Assembly: GCF_036231965.1 (NCBI RefSeq) | Contig: NZ_CP109499.1 | Span: 6,696,001-6,760,000, forward strand | Length of the DNA: 64,000 nt | Reading direction: 5' to 3' | DNA from: Streptomyces sp. NBC_01428 | GTDB taxonomy: Bacteria; Actinomycetota; Actinomycetes; Streptomycetales; Streptomycetaceae | The notes under the pieces: generated by a model | Told to the model about the DNA's origin: nothing | The model's database searches: none | What the model saw: the letters and a program-made list of their open reading frames with translations, nothing else | Shown: positions 49,663-58,663 of the stretch, one piece after another | Layout: every line of letters begins with the position of its first letter | Numbering within the stretch: position 1 is the first letter of the stretch | Made by a program: the position numbers and the translations under genes

Positions 49663-50439
49663 GTGAGCGAGAAGAACCGTGACGGAAAGCGCAGCGCCCG
49701 CGAGCGGATGGCGGCGGAGCGAGAGAAGCAGAAGACCTCGGAGAAGCGCCGGCGCGCGCTGATCGTGGGGGCCTCGGTGGTCTGCGTGCTGGGTCTGGCG
49801 GCCGTGATCGGCGTGGTCGCCGCCAACTCGGGCAAGGACAAGAAGAGCGACGCCGCGGGCCCGGTCGTGACGCCCTCGGGCGCCACCGGCAAGGACAGTC
49901 TCGCCATCCCCGTCGGCAAGGACGGCGCCAAGTCGACCCTCACGGTCTGGGAGGACTTCCGCTGCCCGGCCTGCCAGGCCTTCGAGACGACGTACCGCCC
50001 GACCATCCACGAGCTGGTCGACGCCGGTCAGCTCAAGGTGGAGTACCACCTCGTCACGCTGATCGACGGGAACATGGGAGGAAGCGGCTCCCGCCAGGCG
50101 GCGAACGCCGCGGCCTGCGCCCAGGACGCCGGCAAGTTCAGCGCGTACCACGACGTGCTCTACGAGAACCAGCCCCAGGAGACCGAGGACACCTTCGCCG
50201 ACAACGCCAAGCTCATCGAGCTCGCCGGCAAGGTCGACGGCCTGGACACCCCCGCGTTCCAGAAGTGTGTGAACGACGGGACGCACGACAGCTGGGTCAC
50301 GAAGTCGAACGCCGCGTTCCAGAGCAGCGGCTTCAACGGCACGCCGACGGTGCTCCTCGGCGGCAAGAACATCTACGCGGACCAGTCGATGACCCCCGCC
50401 AAGCTGAAGCAGATGGTCGAGGCCGAGAACAAGGGCTGA
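49663..50439 (+). CDS. membrane-anchored DsbA-like thioredoxin-fold protein (CPAC)
   Basis: 258 residues. The Lys/Arg/Glu-rich N-terminus (1-31) precedes one membrane helix (about 32-53, ALIVGASVVCVLGLAAVIGVV). The extracytoplasmic thioredoxin fold has Cys101-Pro-Ala-Cys104 (WEDFRCPACQAFE), and the cis-Pro loop is NGTPTVLLGG. Two further Cys (AAACAQD, FQKCVND) could form a structural disulfide, absent from the CPIC relative at 11474-12322. GTG 49663 (MSEKNRDGKRS) is chosen over the longer frame from 49609, whose added residues would be encoded by the hairpin. Next to lgt, so both concern exported proteins. Confidence 0.92.
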   Translation: MSEKNRDGKRSARERMAAEREKQKTSEKRRRALIVGASVVCVLGLAAVIGVVAANSGKDKKSDAAGPVVTPSGATGKDSLAIPVGKDGAKSTLTVWEDFRCPACQAFETTYRPTIHELVDAGQLKVEYHLVTLIDGNMGGSGSRQAANAAACAQDAGKFSAYHDVLYENQPQETEDTFADNAKLIELAGKVDGLDTPAFQKCVNDGTHDSWVTKSNAAFQSSGFNGTPTVLLGGKNIYADQSMTPAKLKQMVEAENKG

Positions 50440-50455
50440 GCCGCCCCTCGGCCCA

Positions 50456-50489
50456 GGTGCCCCGGCCTGTCGGACGGGCCGGGGGCACC
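50456..50489 (+). terminator. hairpin after the CPAC dsbA-like gene
   Basis: GGTGCCCCGGCC...GGGCCGGGGGCACC with one bulge, 16 bases after the stop. Confidence 0.6.
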
Positions 50490-50583
50490 GGCCGTCGGGG
50501 GCCCGTGGGTCACAGCACGTTATGGACCCGTTGCAGGGCTGCCCGCCGTCGGTGGCGTCCGGCACGGTAGCGTCGACCCTGCC

Positions 50584-51687
50584 ATGGAACTTGCCTTCAT
50601 CCCCAGCCCGTCGCGCGGTGTGCTGCACCTCGGCCCCATTCCGCTGCGCGGCTACGCGTTCTGCATCATCATCGGCGTCTTCCTCGCCGTCTGGCTCGGC
50701 AACCGGCGCTGGATCGCCCGGGGCGGCCGGACCGGCACGGTGGCGGACATCGCGGTCTGGGCCGTGCCGTTCGGCCTCGTCGGCGGCCGCCTCTACCACG
50801 TGATCACGGACTACGAGCTGTACTTCAGCGCCGGCCGTGACTGGGTGGACGCCTTCAAGATCTGGGAGGGCGGCCTCGGCATCTGGGGCGCGATCGCGCT
50901 CGGCGCGGTGGGCGCCTGGATCGGTTGCCGCCGCCGGGGCATCCCGCTGCCCGCGTGGGCCGACGCCGTCGCACCCGGTATCGCCTTCGCGCAGGCGGCC
51001 GGACGCTGGGGCAACTGGTTCAACCAGGAGCTGTACGGCCGGGCGACGGACCTCCCGTGGGCGCTGCACATCACGTCCTCGACGGACGGCCGCGTCCCCG
51101 GCTACTACCACCCGACGTTCCTGTACGAGTCGCTGTGGTGCATCGGCGTCGGCCTGCTGGTCATCTGGGCCGACCGCCGCTTCACGCTCGGCCACGGACG
51201 CGCCTTCGCGCTGTACGTCGCCGCCTACTGCGTGGGCCGGTTCTGGATCGAGTACATGCGCGTCGACGACGCCCACCACATCCTGGGCCTGCGTCTCAAC
51301 GACTGGACCGCGATCGGCGTCTTCCTCCTCGCGGTGCTGTACATCGTGCTCTCGTCCCGGATGCGTCCGGGCCGCGAGGCGGTCGTGGAGCCCGGCGCCG
51401 GTCCGGACGCCCCCTCCGACGCCGACACGTCGACGGCCCCCGCCGGGACGGAGGGCGAGACCGGGACGGACGCCGAGAAGGCCGACAGCAAGGACGCGGC
51501 CGACGCCGGGGCGGTCGGCCTCGACAAGCCCGCCGCAGAGGACTCCGCCGGTTCCGGGGAGCCCACCGACGCCGACGCGTCCGCCGCTCGGACGGAGTCC
51601 GCGACGGAGCCCGACGAGGCGTCCGACGCCCCGTCCGCGTCGTCGGCCTCGTCCCGGGACGAGGCCGGGTCGGCCAAGAAGAGCTGA
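50584..51687 (+). CDS. lgt: prolipoprotein diacylglyceryl transferase
   Basis: Transfers diacylglycerol from phosphatidylglycerol to the lipobox Cys, first step of lipoprotein maturation, in the membrane. 367 residues; about seven membrane segments fill residues 1-260. Motifs: RGYAFCIIIG, the Lgt signature GRWGNWFNQELYG, and HPTFLYESLW; GGRLYHVITDYELYF contains the essential His-region. The C-terminal ~100 residues are an Ala/Asp/Glu-rich tail absent from short Lgt proteins and probably disordered in the cytoplasm. ATG 50584 is the start; TAGCGT ends 10 bases before it. Confidence 0.95.
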   Translation: MELAFIPSPSRGVLHLGPIPLRGYAFCIIIGVFLAVWLGNRRWIARGGRTGTVADIAVWAVPFGLVGGRLYHVITDYELYFSAGRDWVDAFKIWEGGLGIWGAIALGAVGAWIGCRRRGIPLPAWADAVAPGIAFAQAAGRWGNWFNQELYGRATDLPWALHITSSTDGRVPGYYHPTFLYESLWCIGVGLLVIWADRRFTLGHGRAFALYVAAYCVGRFWIEYMRVDDAHHILGLRLNDWTAIGVFLLAVLYIVLSSRMRPGREAVVEPGAGPDAPSDADTSTAPAGTEGETGTDAEKADSKDAADAGAVGLDKPAAEDSAGSGEPTDADASAARTESATEPDEASDAPSASSASSRDEAGSAKKS

Positions 51688-51702
51688 GTTCCGCCCGTAC
51701 GC

Positions 51703-51742
51703 CGAAGGGGGCGCCGCGTTCCAGGACGCGGCGCCCCCTTCG
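51703..51742. terminator. convergent terminator between lgt and the CitE-like gene
   Basis: CGAAGGGGGCGCCGCGT-tccagg-ACGCGGCGCCCCCTTCG, perfect 17-bp stem, 15 bases after the lgt stop and 6 bases after the stop of the opposite gene. It should act on both strands. Confidence 0.85.
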
Positions 51743-51748
51743 CGTCGT

Positions 51749-52588
51749 TCAGACCGTGCGCCGGGCCAGGGCGAGGGTGCGACGGGCCCCCGTGACCACC
51801 GCAGCGTCGATGAAGCGGCCGTCCGGCAGCGCCTGGGCGCCCGGTTCCGCGGCGGCGGCCGCGACGACCGCCTCGGCCGCGTCGATCTCGGCGGGAGTGG
51901 GGAGGTAGGCCCGCTCGATGACGGGGAGCTGGCGGGGGTGGATGGCCGCGCGGCCGAGGAAGCCGAGCGCGCGCCCGTGCGCGCAGGACGCGGCGAGGCC
52001 CTCCACGTCGCGGATGTCGGGGTAGACCGTCTGGACGGGCGGCGGCAGTCCGGCCGCCCGGGCGGCCACGATCACCCGGGCCCGGGACCAGTCCAGGCCC
52101 GTCTCGCCGCGGATGCCGAGGTCGGCGCACAGGTCCGCCTCACCGATCGCGATGCCCCGCAGCGCCGGGTGCGACGAGGCGATGTCGAAGGCCTGCTCGA
52201 CGCCGAGGGCCGTCTCCAGCAGGGCGTACAGCGGGATCGCGCCGCCCTCCGCCGGGGTCGCGCTCTCCGCGACCCGGACGACGTCGGAGCGCGAGGTGAC
52301 CTTCGGCAGCCGCAGACCGGACAGGCCGGGCAGCGGCGAGAGGGTCTTCAGATCGGTGTCGGCGAACGGGCCGTCGAGGGCGTTGACCCGCACGTGCACC
52401 GGGACGGGGGGCCGCTGCGCGAGGAGCTCGGCGGTGGCGGCACGGGCGTACCCCTTGCGGTCCGGGGCGACCGCGTCCTCCAGGTCGACGAGCACGACGT
52501 CCGCACCGGAGGAGAGGGCCTTGGCCACCACCTCGGGGCGGTCACCGGGCGCGTACAGGTAGGTGAGGGGCGGCAGCTCCGCCGTCAC
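51749..52588 (-). CDS. CitE-like HpcH/HpaI aldolase/lyase
   Basis: 279 residues of the citrate lyase beta/malyl-CoA lyase family, which cleave or form C-C bonds of acyl-CoA or act as thioesterases. Motifs: LTYLYAPGDRPEVVAKAL, DVVLVDLEDAVAPDRKGYAR (metal-region Glu/Asp), VHVRVNALDG, LRLPKV, LYALLETALGVEQAFDIA and AIGEADLCADLG (second metal Asp/Glu), GFLGRAAIHPRQLPVI. The metal ligands look complete. GTG 52588 overlaps the CoA-transferase stop (GTGA), and it is the last gene of the seven-gene operon. Partner and substrate are unknown; the fused CoA-transferase neighbour suggests a 2-hydroxyacyl-CoA type substrate. Confidence 0.9.
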   Translation of the reverse strand: MTAELPPLTYLYAPGDRPEVVAKALSSGADVVLVDLEDAVAPDRKGYARAATAELLAQRPPVPVHVRVNALDGPFADTDLKTLSPLPGLSGLRLPKVTSRSDVVRVAESATPAEGGAIPLYALLETALGVEQAFDIASSHPALRGIAIGEADLCADLGIRGETGLDWSRARVIVAARAAGLPPPVQTVYPDIRDVEGLAASCAHGRALGFLGRAAIHPRQLPVIERAYLPTPAEIDAAEAVVAAAAAEPGAQALPDGRFIDAAVVTGARRTLALARRTV

Positions 52589-53787
52589 AGCGCGCCCTCC
52601 GCTCTGAGCGCCTCGATCTCGGGCCCCGTCAGGCCGAGTTCGGTGAGCACGGCGTCGGTGTCCGCGCCGTGCGGGCGGCCCGCCCAGTGGATCGCGCCGG
52701 GCGTGGCCGAGAGCCGGAAGAGGACGTTCTGCATGCGCAGCGGGCCCAGCTCGGGATCGTCGACGGTGGTGACGGAGTCCAGGGCCTGGTACTGCGGGTC
52801 GGTCATGACGTCCCGGACGTCCTGGACGGGGGCCACCGCCGCCTCCGCCTTCTCGAACTCCGCGAGGACCTCGTCCCGGCTGTGCCGGGCGATCCAGGCG
52901 CCGACCGCCCCGTCGAGGACGTCCGCGTGCCGGGCCCGCTCCGCGCCGGTCGCGAACCACGGCTCGTCGATCACGTCCGGACGGCCGACGAGCCGCATCA
53001 CCCGCTCGGCGACCGACTGCGCCGACGTCGAGACGGCGACCCAGGAGCCGTCCGCCGTGCGGTAGGTGTTGCGGGGCGCGTTGTTCGCCGAGCGGTTGCC
53101 GGTGCGGGCCTGTACGTGACCGAGCTGGTCGTACCAGATGGGCTGCGGGCCGAGCACGGTCAGGATCGGCTCGATGATCGCCATGTCGATGACCTGGCCC
53201 TCGCCGGTGCGGTCGCGGGCGTTGAGCGCGGTCAGCACGGCGTACGCGGTCGCCAGCCCGGCGATCGAGTCGGCCAGGCCGAACGGGGGCAGGGTCGGCG
53301 GCGCGTCCGGTTCGCCGGTGATCGCCGCGAAGCCGCTCATCGCCTCGGCGAGCGTGCCGAAGCCGGGACGGCGCGCGTAGGGGCCGAACTGGCCGAAGGC
53401 GGTGACCCGGGCGAGGATCAGCCGGGGGTTCGCCGCGGACAGCTCCTCCCAGCCGAGGTCCCACTTCTCCAGCGTGCCCGGACGGAAGTTCTCGACGATC
53501 ACGTCGGCGTCCGCGGCGAGCCGGAGCAGGGTGGCCCGGCCGCCGGGTTTCGACAGGTCGAGCGTGATCGTGCGCTTGTTGCGGCCGAGGAGCTTCCACC
53601 ACAGACCGATGCCGTCCTTGGAGGGGCCGTGGCCCCGGGACGGGTCCGGCTTGCTCGGGTGCTCGACCTTGACGACCTCGGCGCCGAAGTCGCCCAGCAG
53701 GGTGGCGGCGAGCGGGCCCGCGAACAGGGTCGCGAGGTCGAGGACGCGCAGGCCGTCGAGGGAGCCCCCCTCCGGTCGGGCGCTCAC
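52585..53787 (-). CDS. class III CoA-transferase (CaiB/BaiF family)
   Basis: 400 residues. Moves CoA between carboxylic acids through an aspartyl mixed anhydride. The N-terminal GLRVLDLATLFAGPLAATLLGDFGAEVVK region is split in this text, but the DFGAEVVKVEHP and RNKRTITLDL blocks are typical. The catalytic Asp of the family lies in GPQPIWYDQLG vicinity or at DMAIIEP, where EGQVIDMAI is conserved. SANNAPRNTYRTADG, VAVSTSAQSVAERV and FRLSATPG follow. GTG 53787 overlaps the ribokinase stop. With the CitE-like lyase directly downstream, the pair looks like activation of an acid to its CoA ester followed by cleavage. Confidence 0.9.
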   Translation of the reverse strand: MSARPEGGSLDGLRVLDLATLFAGPLAATLLGDFGAEVVKVEHPSKPDPSRGHGPSKDGIGLWWKLLGRNKRTITLDLSKPGGRATLLRLAADADVIVENFRPGTLEKWDLGWEELSAANPRLILARVTAFGQFGPYARRPGFGTLAEAMSGFAAITGEPDAPPTLPPFGLADSIAGLATAYAVLTALNARDRTGEGQVIDMAIIEPILTVLGPQPIWYDQLGHVQARTGNRSANNAPRNTYRTADGSWVAVSTSAQSVAERVMRLVGRPDVIDEPWFATGAERARHADVLDGAVGAWIARHSRDEVLAEFEKAEAAVAPVQDVRDVMTDPQYQALDSVTTVDDPELGPLRMQNVLFRLSATPGAIHWAGRPHGADTDAVLTELGLTGPEIEALRAEGAL

Positions 53788-54680
53788 GAGCCGGACCGGA
53801 CGGCGTCGATCTGCGAGCGGTACGGCATCGACGACGTCGCGCCGTGCCGCTGCACCGACAGAGCGGCGGCCGACGACGCCCAGGAGAGCGCCTCCGGCAT
53901 CGCCCGGCCCTCGGCGAGTGCCACCGCGAGGGTGCCGACGAAGGTGTCGCCGGCGCCTGTGGAGTCCACGGCGGTCACCTCCGGGGCGGGCACGGTGAGG
54001 GGTTCGGCGCCCCGGGCCGCGTAGAGGCAGCCGGCCGCGCCCAGGGTGACGACGACCTCCTGGACCTGTTCGAGAAGGGCGGCGGCGGCTCCGGCCGGGT
54101 CGGTGAACCCGGTGAGGGCGGCGGCCTCGTGCTGGTTCGGGACCAACAGGTCGACGGAGGACAGCAGCCGGGGCGGCAGGAACTGGGCGGGGGCGGGGGT
54201 GAGGATGGTGCGCACGCCGTGCTGCCGGGCGGCCTCGGCGCCCGCGACGACGGCCTCCAGCGGGATCTCCAGCTGCAGCAGGAGCGCGTCGGCGCCGGCG
54301 ATGAGCCCCTCGTCGCCCGGCGCGAGGGCGGTGATGGTGCCGTTGGCGGCGGGGATGACGACGATCGCGTTGGCGCCCTCGTCGTCCACCACGATGTGGG
54401 CGGTTCCGGACGGGCCCTCGATGGTGCGCAGACGGTCGGTGTTCACGCCGAAGTGCTCCAGCGTGGAGCGGAGTTGGGTGCCGAAGGCGTCGGCGCCCAC
54501 CGCGCCGATCAGCGAGACGTCGGCTCCCGCGTGGGCGGCCGCCACCGCCTGGTTCGCTCCCTTGCCGCCGGGGATCGTGCGGAACTCGCGGCCCGTCACC
54601 GTCTCTCCGCGCTGCGGGGCTTTGGCGACGTACGCGACGAGGTCCATGTTCGTGCTGCCGAGCACGGCGATATGGGTCAT
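53784..54680 (-). CDS. rbsK: ribokinase (PfkB family)
   Basis: Phosphorylates ribose or a related sugar with ATP; 298 residues. N-terminal MTHIAVLGSTNMDLV, RTIPGGKGANQAVAAAHAGA (substrate GG motif), LVPNQHEAAALTG, VVTLGAAGCLYA and the catalytic TGAGDTFVGTLAVAL anion-hole motif with the base Asp. This pattern fits RbsK better than fructokinase or adenosine kinase. ATG 54680 overlaps the stop of the upstream ADP-ribosylglycohydrolase (ATGA). No ribose transporter is nearby, so the sugar may come from the hydrolases. Confidence 0.92.
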   Translation of the reverse strand: MTHIAVLGSTNMDLVAYVAKAPQRGETVTGREFRTIPGGKGANQAVAAAHAGADVSLIGAVGADAFGTQLRSTLEHFGVNTDRLRTIEGPSGTAHIVVDDEGANAIVVIPAANGTITALAPGDEGLIAGADALLLQLEIPLEAVVAGAEAARQHGVRTILTPAPAQFLPPRLLSSVDLLVPNQHEAAALTGFTDPAGAAAALLEQVQEVVVTLGAAGCLYAARGAEPLTVPAPEVTAVDSTGAGDTFVGTLAVALAEGRAMPEALSWASSAAALSVQRHGATSSMPYRSQIDAVRSGS

Positions 54681-56041
54681 GGGCGAACGGTCTCCCGTTG
54701 TGTGAGGTGGGCGAGGGCGTCGAAGCCGACGCCGTCGAAGTCGCCGATGGAGGTGGCGAGCCGGTTCTTGAGGGGGCTCGTCCACCGGTCGGGCAGGGCG
54801 GCGGGGTCACCGGCGAGCAGGCCCGCGACACTTCCGGCCGTCGCGCCGTTCGAGTCGGTGTCCAGGCCGCCGGAGACGGCGCGGCACACGGAGGCGCCGA
54901 AGTCGCCGTCCGCGTGGGTGAGGGCGGCGGCGATCAGCGCGGTGTTGGGCACGGCGTGCACCCAGTGGTAGCCGCGGTGGGTGGCGTGCAGTTCGTCGAC
55001 GACGGCATCGAAGTCGGCCGCGGCGTAGGCCAGTCGGACGGCGTGCCGGACCGCCCGGGCGAGCCGGGAGGCGGGCGGGACGACGGTGAGCCCGGTGCGC
55101 AGGCAGGTGTGGACGTCGCTCGCGCCGCCGGCGGCCTCGGCGATGACGGCCGCGATGAACATGGCCGCGTAGACGCCGTTGGCGGTGTGGGTGAGGACGG
55201 CGTCGCGGTGGGCCTGTGCGGCGGCCCCGGCCGGGTCGCCGGGGTTGGTCCAGCCGTGCACGTCGGCGCGGATCAGGGCGCCGATCCACTCCCGGAAGGG
55301 GTTGCGCCGGCGGGCGGTGTCCGGGGGTTCGACGCCGGCCAGCAGATTGCCGTAGGCGACGCGTTCGGCGGTGAAGGTGCGGCCGGCGGGGAGTTCGTCC
55401 AGCCAGAGCCGCGCCACGTCCGCCGTGCTGAAGTCCCTGCCGTGGCGCTGGAGCAACAGGACGTTCAGCAGCGGGTAGTTGAGGTCGTCGTCCTCCGGCA
55501 TGCCGTCGATGTTCTCGGCGAGGGAGGTGGGGGCGGAGCGCCGGTTCCAGGGGTGCTCGTCCAGCAGGTCCCGCGGGACGCCCCGTGCGGTGAACCAGGA
55601 GTCGAGGGGCCAGTTGCCCGCGGCCCGGGCGAGGGCCCGGATGCCGTCGAGGGGGAGTTTCTCCACGGGTTTGCCGAGCAGACAGCCCACGGCCCGGCCC
55701 AGCCAGGCGGCCTCCAGCCGGGCCGGGCCGGGAGGGGGCGCGGGTGGGGACGGCGGGGCCGGCCACTGCGGGCAGCGGGCCCTGATCAGGGGCAGTTCCG
55801 TCGGCTCGTCGTCGGCCGACGGGGCGGGCAGCGCGTCGAGTTCGTCGAGCAGGTCGAGGGCCAGCCGGCGCAGCGACGGCGATGCCGGGACCGCCGAGGC
55901 GCCCGCGCGCGGCGGGGCCTGTCCGCCGCCCGCGGCGCCCCAGCGAGCGGCGACGGAGGTGGCGTCGCGGCCGTCCTGGGCAGCCTGGTGGAGCTCGTGG
56001 CCGAGGAGGTCCTCGGGCTGCACCCAGGTCAGCCGGAGCAC
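54677..56041 (-). CDS. ADP-ribosylglycohydrolase family protein, paralogue 4
   Basis: 454 residues. DraG-fold proteins remove ADP-ribose or cleave related N-glycosides using two Mg2+. The fold starts near residue 110 (LEAAWLGRAVGCLLGKPVE), where the usual Gly-Asp is Gly-Cys. The metal motifs are EDDDLNY (in place of TDDT) and SGGLDTDSNGATAGSV, the latter intact. The first ~105 residues are an Ala/Pro-rich domain. GTG 56041 overlaps the upstream gene by 13 bases. The substitutions place it in the branch with DDDLNY and LDTDSNG, which may differ in substrate from the other paralogues. Confidence 0.88.
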   Translation of the reverse strand: MLRLTWVQPEDLLGHELHQAAQDGRDATSVAARWGAAGGGQAPPRAGASAVPASPSLRRLALDLLDELDALPAPSADDEPTELPLIRARCPQWPAPPSPPAPPPGPARLEAAWLGRAVGCLLGKPVEKLPLDGIRALARAAGNWPLDSWFTARGVPRDLLDEHPWNRRSAPTSLAENIDGMPEDDDLNYPLLNVLLLQRHGRDFSTADVARLWLDELPAGRTFTAERVAYGNLLAGVEPPDTARRRNPFREWIGALIRADVHGWTNPGDPAGAAAQAHRDAVLTHTANGVYAAMFIAAVIAEAAGGASDVHTCLRTGLTVVPPASRLARAVRHAVRLAYAAADFDAVVDELHATHRGYHWVHAVPNTALIAAALTHADGDFGASVCRAVSGGLDTDSNGATAGSVAGLLAGDPAALPDRWTSPLKNRLATSIGDFDGVGFDALAHLTQRETVRP

Positions 56042-57198
56042 GGGGTTCCCGTCAGCGTCGCGTACGCCGCCTCGTGGGCCCGGCGGCGTTCGACGTCACG
56101 GCCGAAGATCTCCCGCGTCACCTCGGTGAGGGTGCGCGCCGGGGCGTCCAGGTCGAGACGGCTGGCCTCCGCGACCGTCTTCGCCCAGTCGTGCGGAACG
56201 GTGGAGCCCAGCGCTCCGGCGACGGCCCCGGCCATGGTGGCGATGGAGTCGCAGTCGCGCCCGTAGTTGACCGAGCCGAGCACCGCGTGCCGGAAGTCGC
56301 CGCCGGAGACGATCAACATGCCGAGCGCGACGGGGAGTTCCTCGATGGAGTGCAGGCGGGAGGGCCGTCGCGCGCCGAGGGAGGGGGCCCGGTAGTCGGG
56401 GCCGACGGTGTCGTAGGGGGCCACCGCCCGGCGCAGCGGGACGAGCGCCGACTCGAAGTCCGTGTACCGGGACGCGACTTCGCACACCGCCTCGACGGCG
56501 TCGCGGGTGCCGTCCTTGGCCAGGGACAGACACGCGGCGACGACCGAGTCGGGGGTCGCGCCGGGTGCGCAGGCGGCGGCGACGGCGGCCGCGAACACCC
56601 CCGCCGCCTCGCGTCCGTACGAGGACTGGTGGGCGCCTGCGACGTCCAGCGCCTCCGCGTACGCGCCCGCCGGGTTCGCCGCGTTGACCAGGCCGACCGG
56701 GGCCATGTACATCGCGGCACCGCAGTTGACGATGTTCCCCGAGCCCGCCTCGCGGGGGTCGACGTGGCCGTAGTGCAGCCGGGCCACCAGCCACTTCTCG
56801 GCGAGGAAGATCCGCTGGAGGGGGAGCGCCTCGGCCTCCAGCTCCGGGATCCAGCGCGGGGTCGTCATCAGGTCCGGGACCAGGTGGGTGGCGACGGAGT
56901 AGGCGTCGAGGTGGTCGCGGACGCCGGCGTAGACCCGGACCAGCGCGTGGGTCATGAGGGTGTCGTCGGTGACGTGTCCGTCGCCCTTGTGGTACGGGGC
57001 GATGGGGCGGGCGGTGGGCCAGTCGTCGCCGTTCCAGGGGCCCACGACACCGTGCACGCGGCCGCCGTGGCGCTCGGCGATCTGGTCGGGGGAGTACCCC
57101 TCGACGGGACCGCCGAGCGCGTCGCCGACGGCGGCTCCGACGAGGGCTCCGGTGATCCGCTCGTCGAGGCTTCCGGTTCCTACTCCTTTGGGCGTCAT
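56029..57198 (-). CDS. ADP-ribosylglycohydrolase family protein, paralogue 3
   Basis: 389 residues, with the clearest metal sites of the set: ITGALVGAAVGDALGGPVEG (GD present), GHVTDDTLMTHALV (TDDT present) and VNYGRDCDSIATMAGAVAGA (DxDS present). It should be an active hydrolase. The segment between these has INC-type residues (GNIVNCGAAMYMAPVG). ATG 57198 lies 7 bases after the stop of paralogue 2. Confidence 0.92.
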   Translation of the reverse strand: MTPKGVGTGSLDERITGALVGAAVGDALGGPVEGYSPDQIAERHGGRVHGVVGPWNGDDWPTARPIAPYHKGDGHVTDDTLMTHALVRVYAGVRDHLDAYSVATHLVPDLMTTPRWIPELEAEALPLQRIFLAEKWLVARLHYGHVDPREAGSGNIVNCGAAMYMAPVGLVNAANPAGAYAEALDVAGAHQSSYGREAAGVFAAAVAAACAPGATPDSVVAACLSLAKDGTRDAVEAVCEVASRYTDFESALVPLRRAVAPYDTVGPDYRAPSLGARRPSRLHSIEELPVALGMLIVSGGDFRHAVLGSVNYGRDCDSIATMAGAVAGALGSTVPHDWAKTVAEASRLDLDAPARTLTEVTREIFGRDVERRRAHEAAYATLTGTPCSG

Positions 57199-57205
57199 GC
57201 CCGAA

Positions 57206-58663
57206 TCATCCCTCTGGGGTGGCCAGTTCCGGGGAATCGAGCGGGTCGGCGCGTCCCGCCGCTTCGAGGAGTTCGGCGAGCCCGATCAGATCGGTGCCGG
57301 TCAGTCGCGGAAGGGCGCAGCCGGAGAGGGTGCGGCAGGCCTCGCGCCAGGAGACGGGGAGCGCCGCGCCCCCGCCGAGCGCCCCGCAGAGCGCCCCGGC
57401 GAGGGCCGGGGCCGAGTCGGCGACCCGGGACAGACAGGCGGCGGCCGGTACCGCCTCGGCGATCCGGCCGCGCGAGGCGATCGCGAGGGCCAGCGCGACG
57501 GGGACGGTCTCGGCCGCCGCGATGCCGTAGCTGTAGACGTGGTCGACGATCTGGTGCTCCAGCAGGGGCACCAGGGCGAAGGCGTTCTCGCTGCCCTCGG
57601 CCAGGGCGAGGGCGTGCCGGGCGTTGCGGCCGATCTCCGTACCGGCCGGGAGTTCGGCGAGGGCGGCGTCCACGCAGGTCTCGACGCGATGCCCGGCGAG
57701 CGCGAGGGACACCGCGGCCGCCATCGCGCGGGCTCCGTGCACCCCGTCGCCGTCCTGGGTGTAGCGGGCGTCGAACTCGGCCAGTTCCGCGGCGAGTCGG
57801 GGCTCTCCCGGATGGGCGACGGCGAGCACGCAGGCCCGGACGCAGGCGGCGTCGTCGAAGTAGTGCGGGTTGTCGTGACCGGTGGCGGGCGGGCGCAGCC
57901 CGGTGGCGAGGTTGCCGAGTCCCGCCCGTACCGAGATGCGGGCCCGCAGGGGGAGCAGGGCGGACTCGACCTCGGGGGCGCGGTCCGCCGCGGCGGCGAC
58001 CTCGCTGGCCACGGCGTTCCAGGACAGGTCGATGGACGCGCGCATCCGGCGCTCGTGGCCGATGTCGCCGAGGGCCGCGGTCTCGCCGGCCCGCAGTACG
58101 GCCTCCGCCGCGAACGCCGCCCACTCGGCGTCGTCCGAGGGTCCGAGCCGCAGCGGCTCCGGGGGCTGGTTCAGGGCGATCGGCACGGGGAGGGTCGTCG
58201 TGGCGTTCTGCTCAGCGAAGGTGTCGAGTTCGCGGGTCAGCCGCCGCGTCCACTCCGGCATCCGCGCGGCCCGGTGCCGGGCGGCGGGCCACCCGGCGGC
58301 GTCACCGGCGGCCAGCCCGAGCAGCAGCCCCTCGATCCGCCGGGGCGGCTCACCGGGCGTGCCCGGCCCGGCCGGCGCGTCGCCGGTGACCTCCTCCGGG
58401 CGAGTCACCCGGTTCCGGGCGTCGCCGGCGTTCGTCGGCGGCTCGGGAGCGCGCAGGGGGGACACCGTATCCGCGGTGAATCCGACCGTCCCGGGCTCGG
58501 CACCACCGGCCGGAGCCACCGTCGGCGGGTTCCCCGCGAGGAGGGTCGGCGTCTCCGCCTCTCCCGCCGCGACGGACGGCGGCAGGAAGGCGGCGGCCCC
58601 CGCCGGCGCCGCTCCCTCGCCCGCGTGCTCACCGGAGGCGTCCCCGGCCGGGCGGGGCCTCAC
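57206..58663 (-). CDS. ADP-ribosylglycohydrolase family protein, paralogue 2 (degenerate C-terminal metal site)
   Basis: 485 residues. The first ~108 are Pro/Ala/Thr-rich with no domain. The fold begins IEGLLLGLAAGDAAGWPAAR (GD present), with GPSDDAEWAAFAAEAVL as SDDAE. The C-terminal motif, where the others read GRDxDT/S, is CLSRVADSAPALAGALCGAL: the first Asp of DxD(T/S) is missing. The protein may have lost catalysis or use another ligand. GTG 58663 overlaps paralogue 1 by 4 bases. Confidence 0.85.
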   Translation of the reverse strand: MRPRPAGDASGEHAGEGAAPAGAAAFLPPSVAAGEAETPTLLAGNPPTVAPAGGAEPGTVGFTADTVSPLRAPEPPTNAGDARNRVTRPEEVTGDAPAGPGTPGEPPRRIEGLLLGLAAGDAAGWPAARHRAARMPEWTRRLTRELDTFAEQNATTTLPVPIALNQPPEPLRLGPSDDAEWAAFAAEAVLRAGETAALGDIGHERRMRASIDLSWNAVASEVAAAADRAPEVESALLPLRARISVRAGLGNLATGLRPPATGHDNPHYFDDAACVRACVLAVAHPGEPRLAAELAEFDARYTQDGDGVHGARAMAAAVSLALAGHRVETCVDAALAELPAGTEIGRNARHALALAEGSENAFALVPLLEHQIVDHVYSYGIAAAETVPVALALAIASRGRIAEAVPAAACLSRVADSAPALAGALCGALGGGAALPVSWREACRTLSGCALPRLTGTDLIGLAELLEAAGRADPLDSPELATPEG

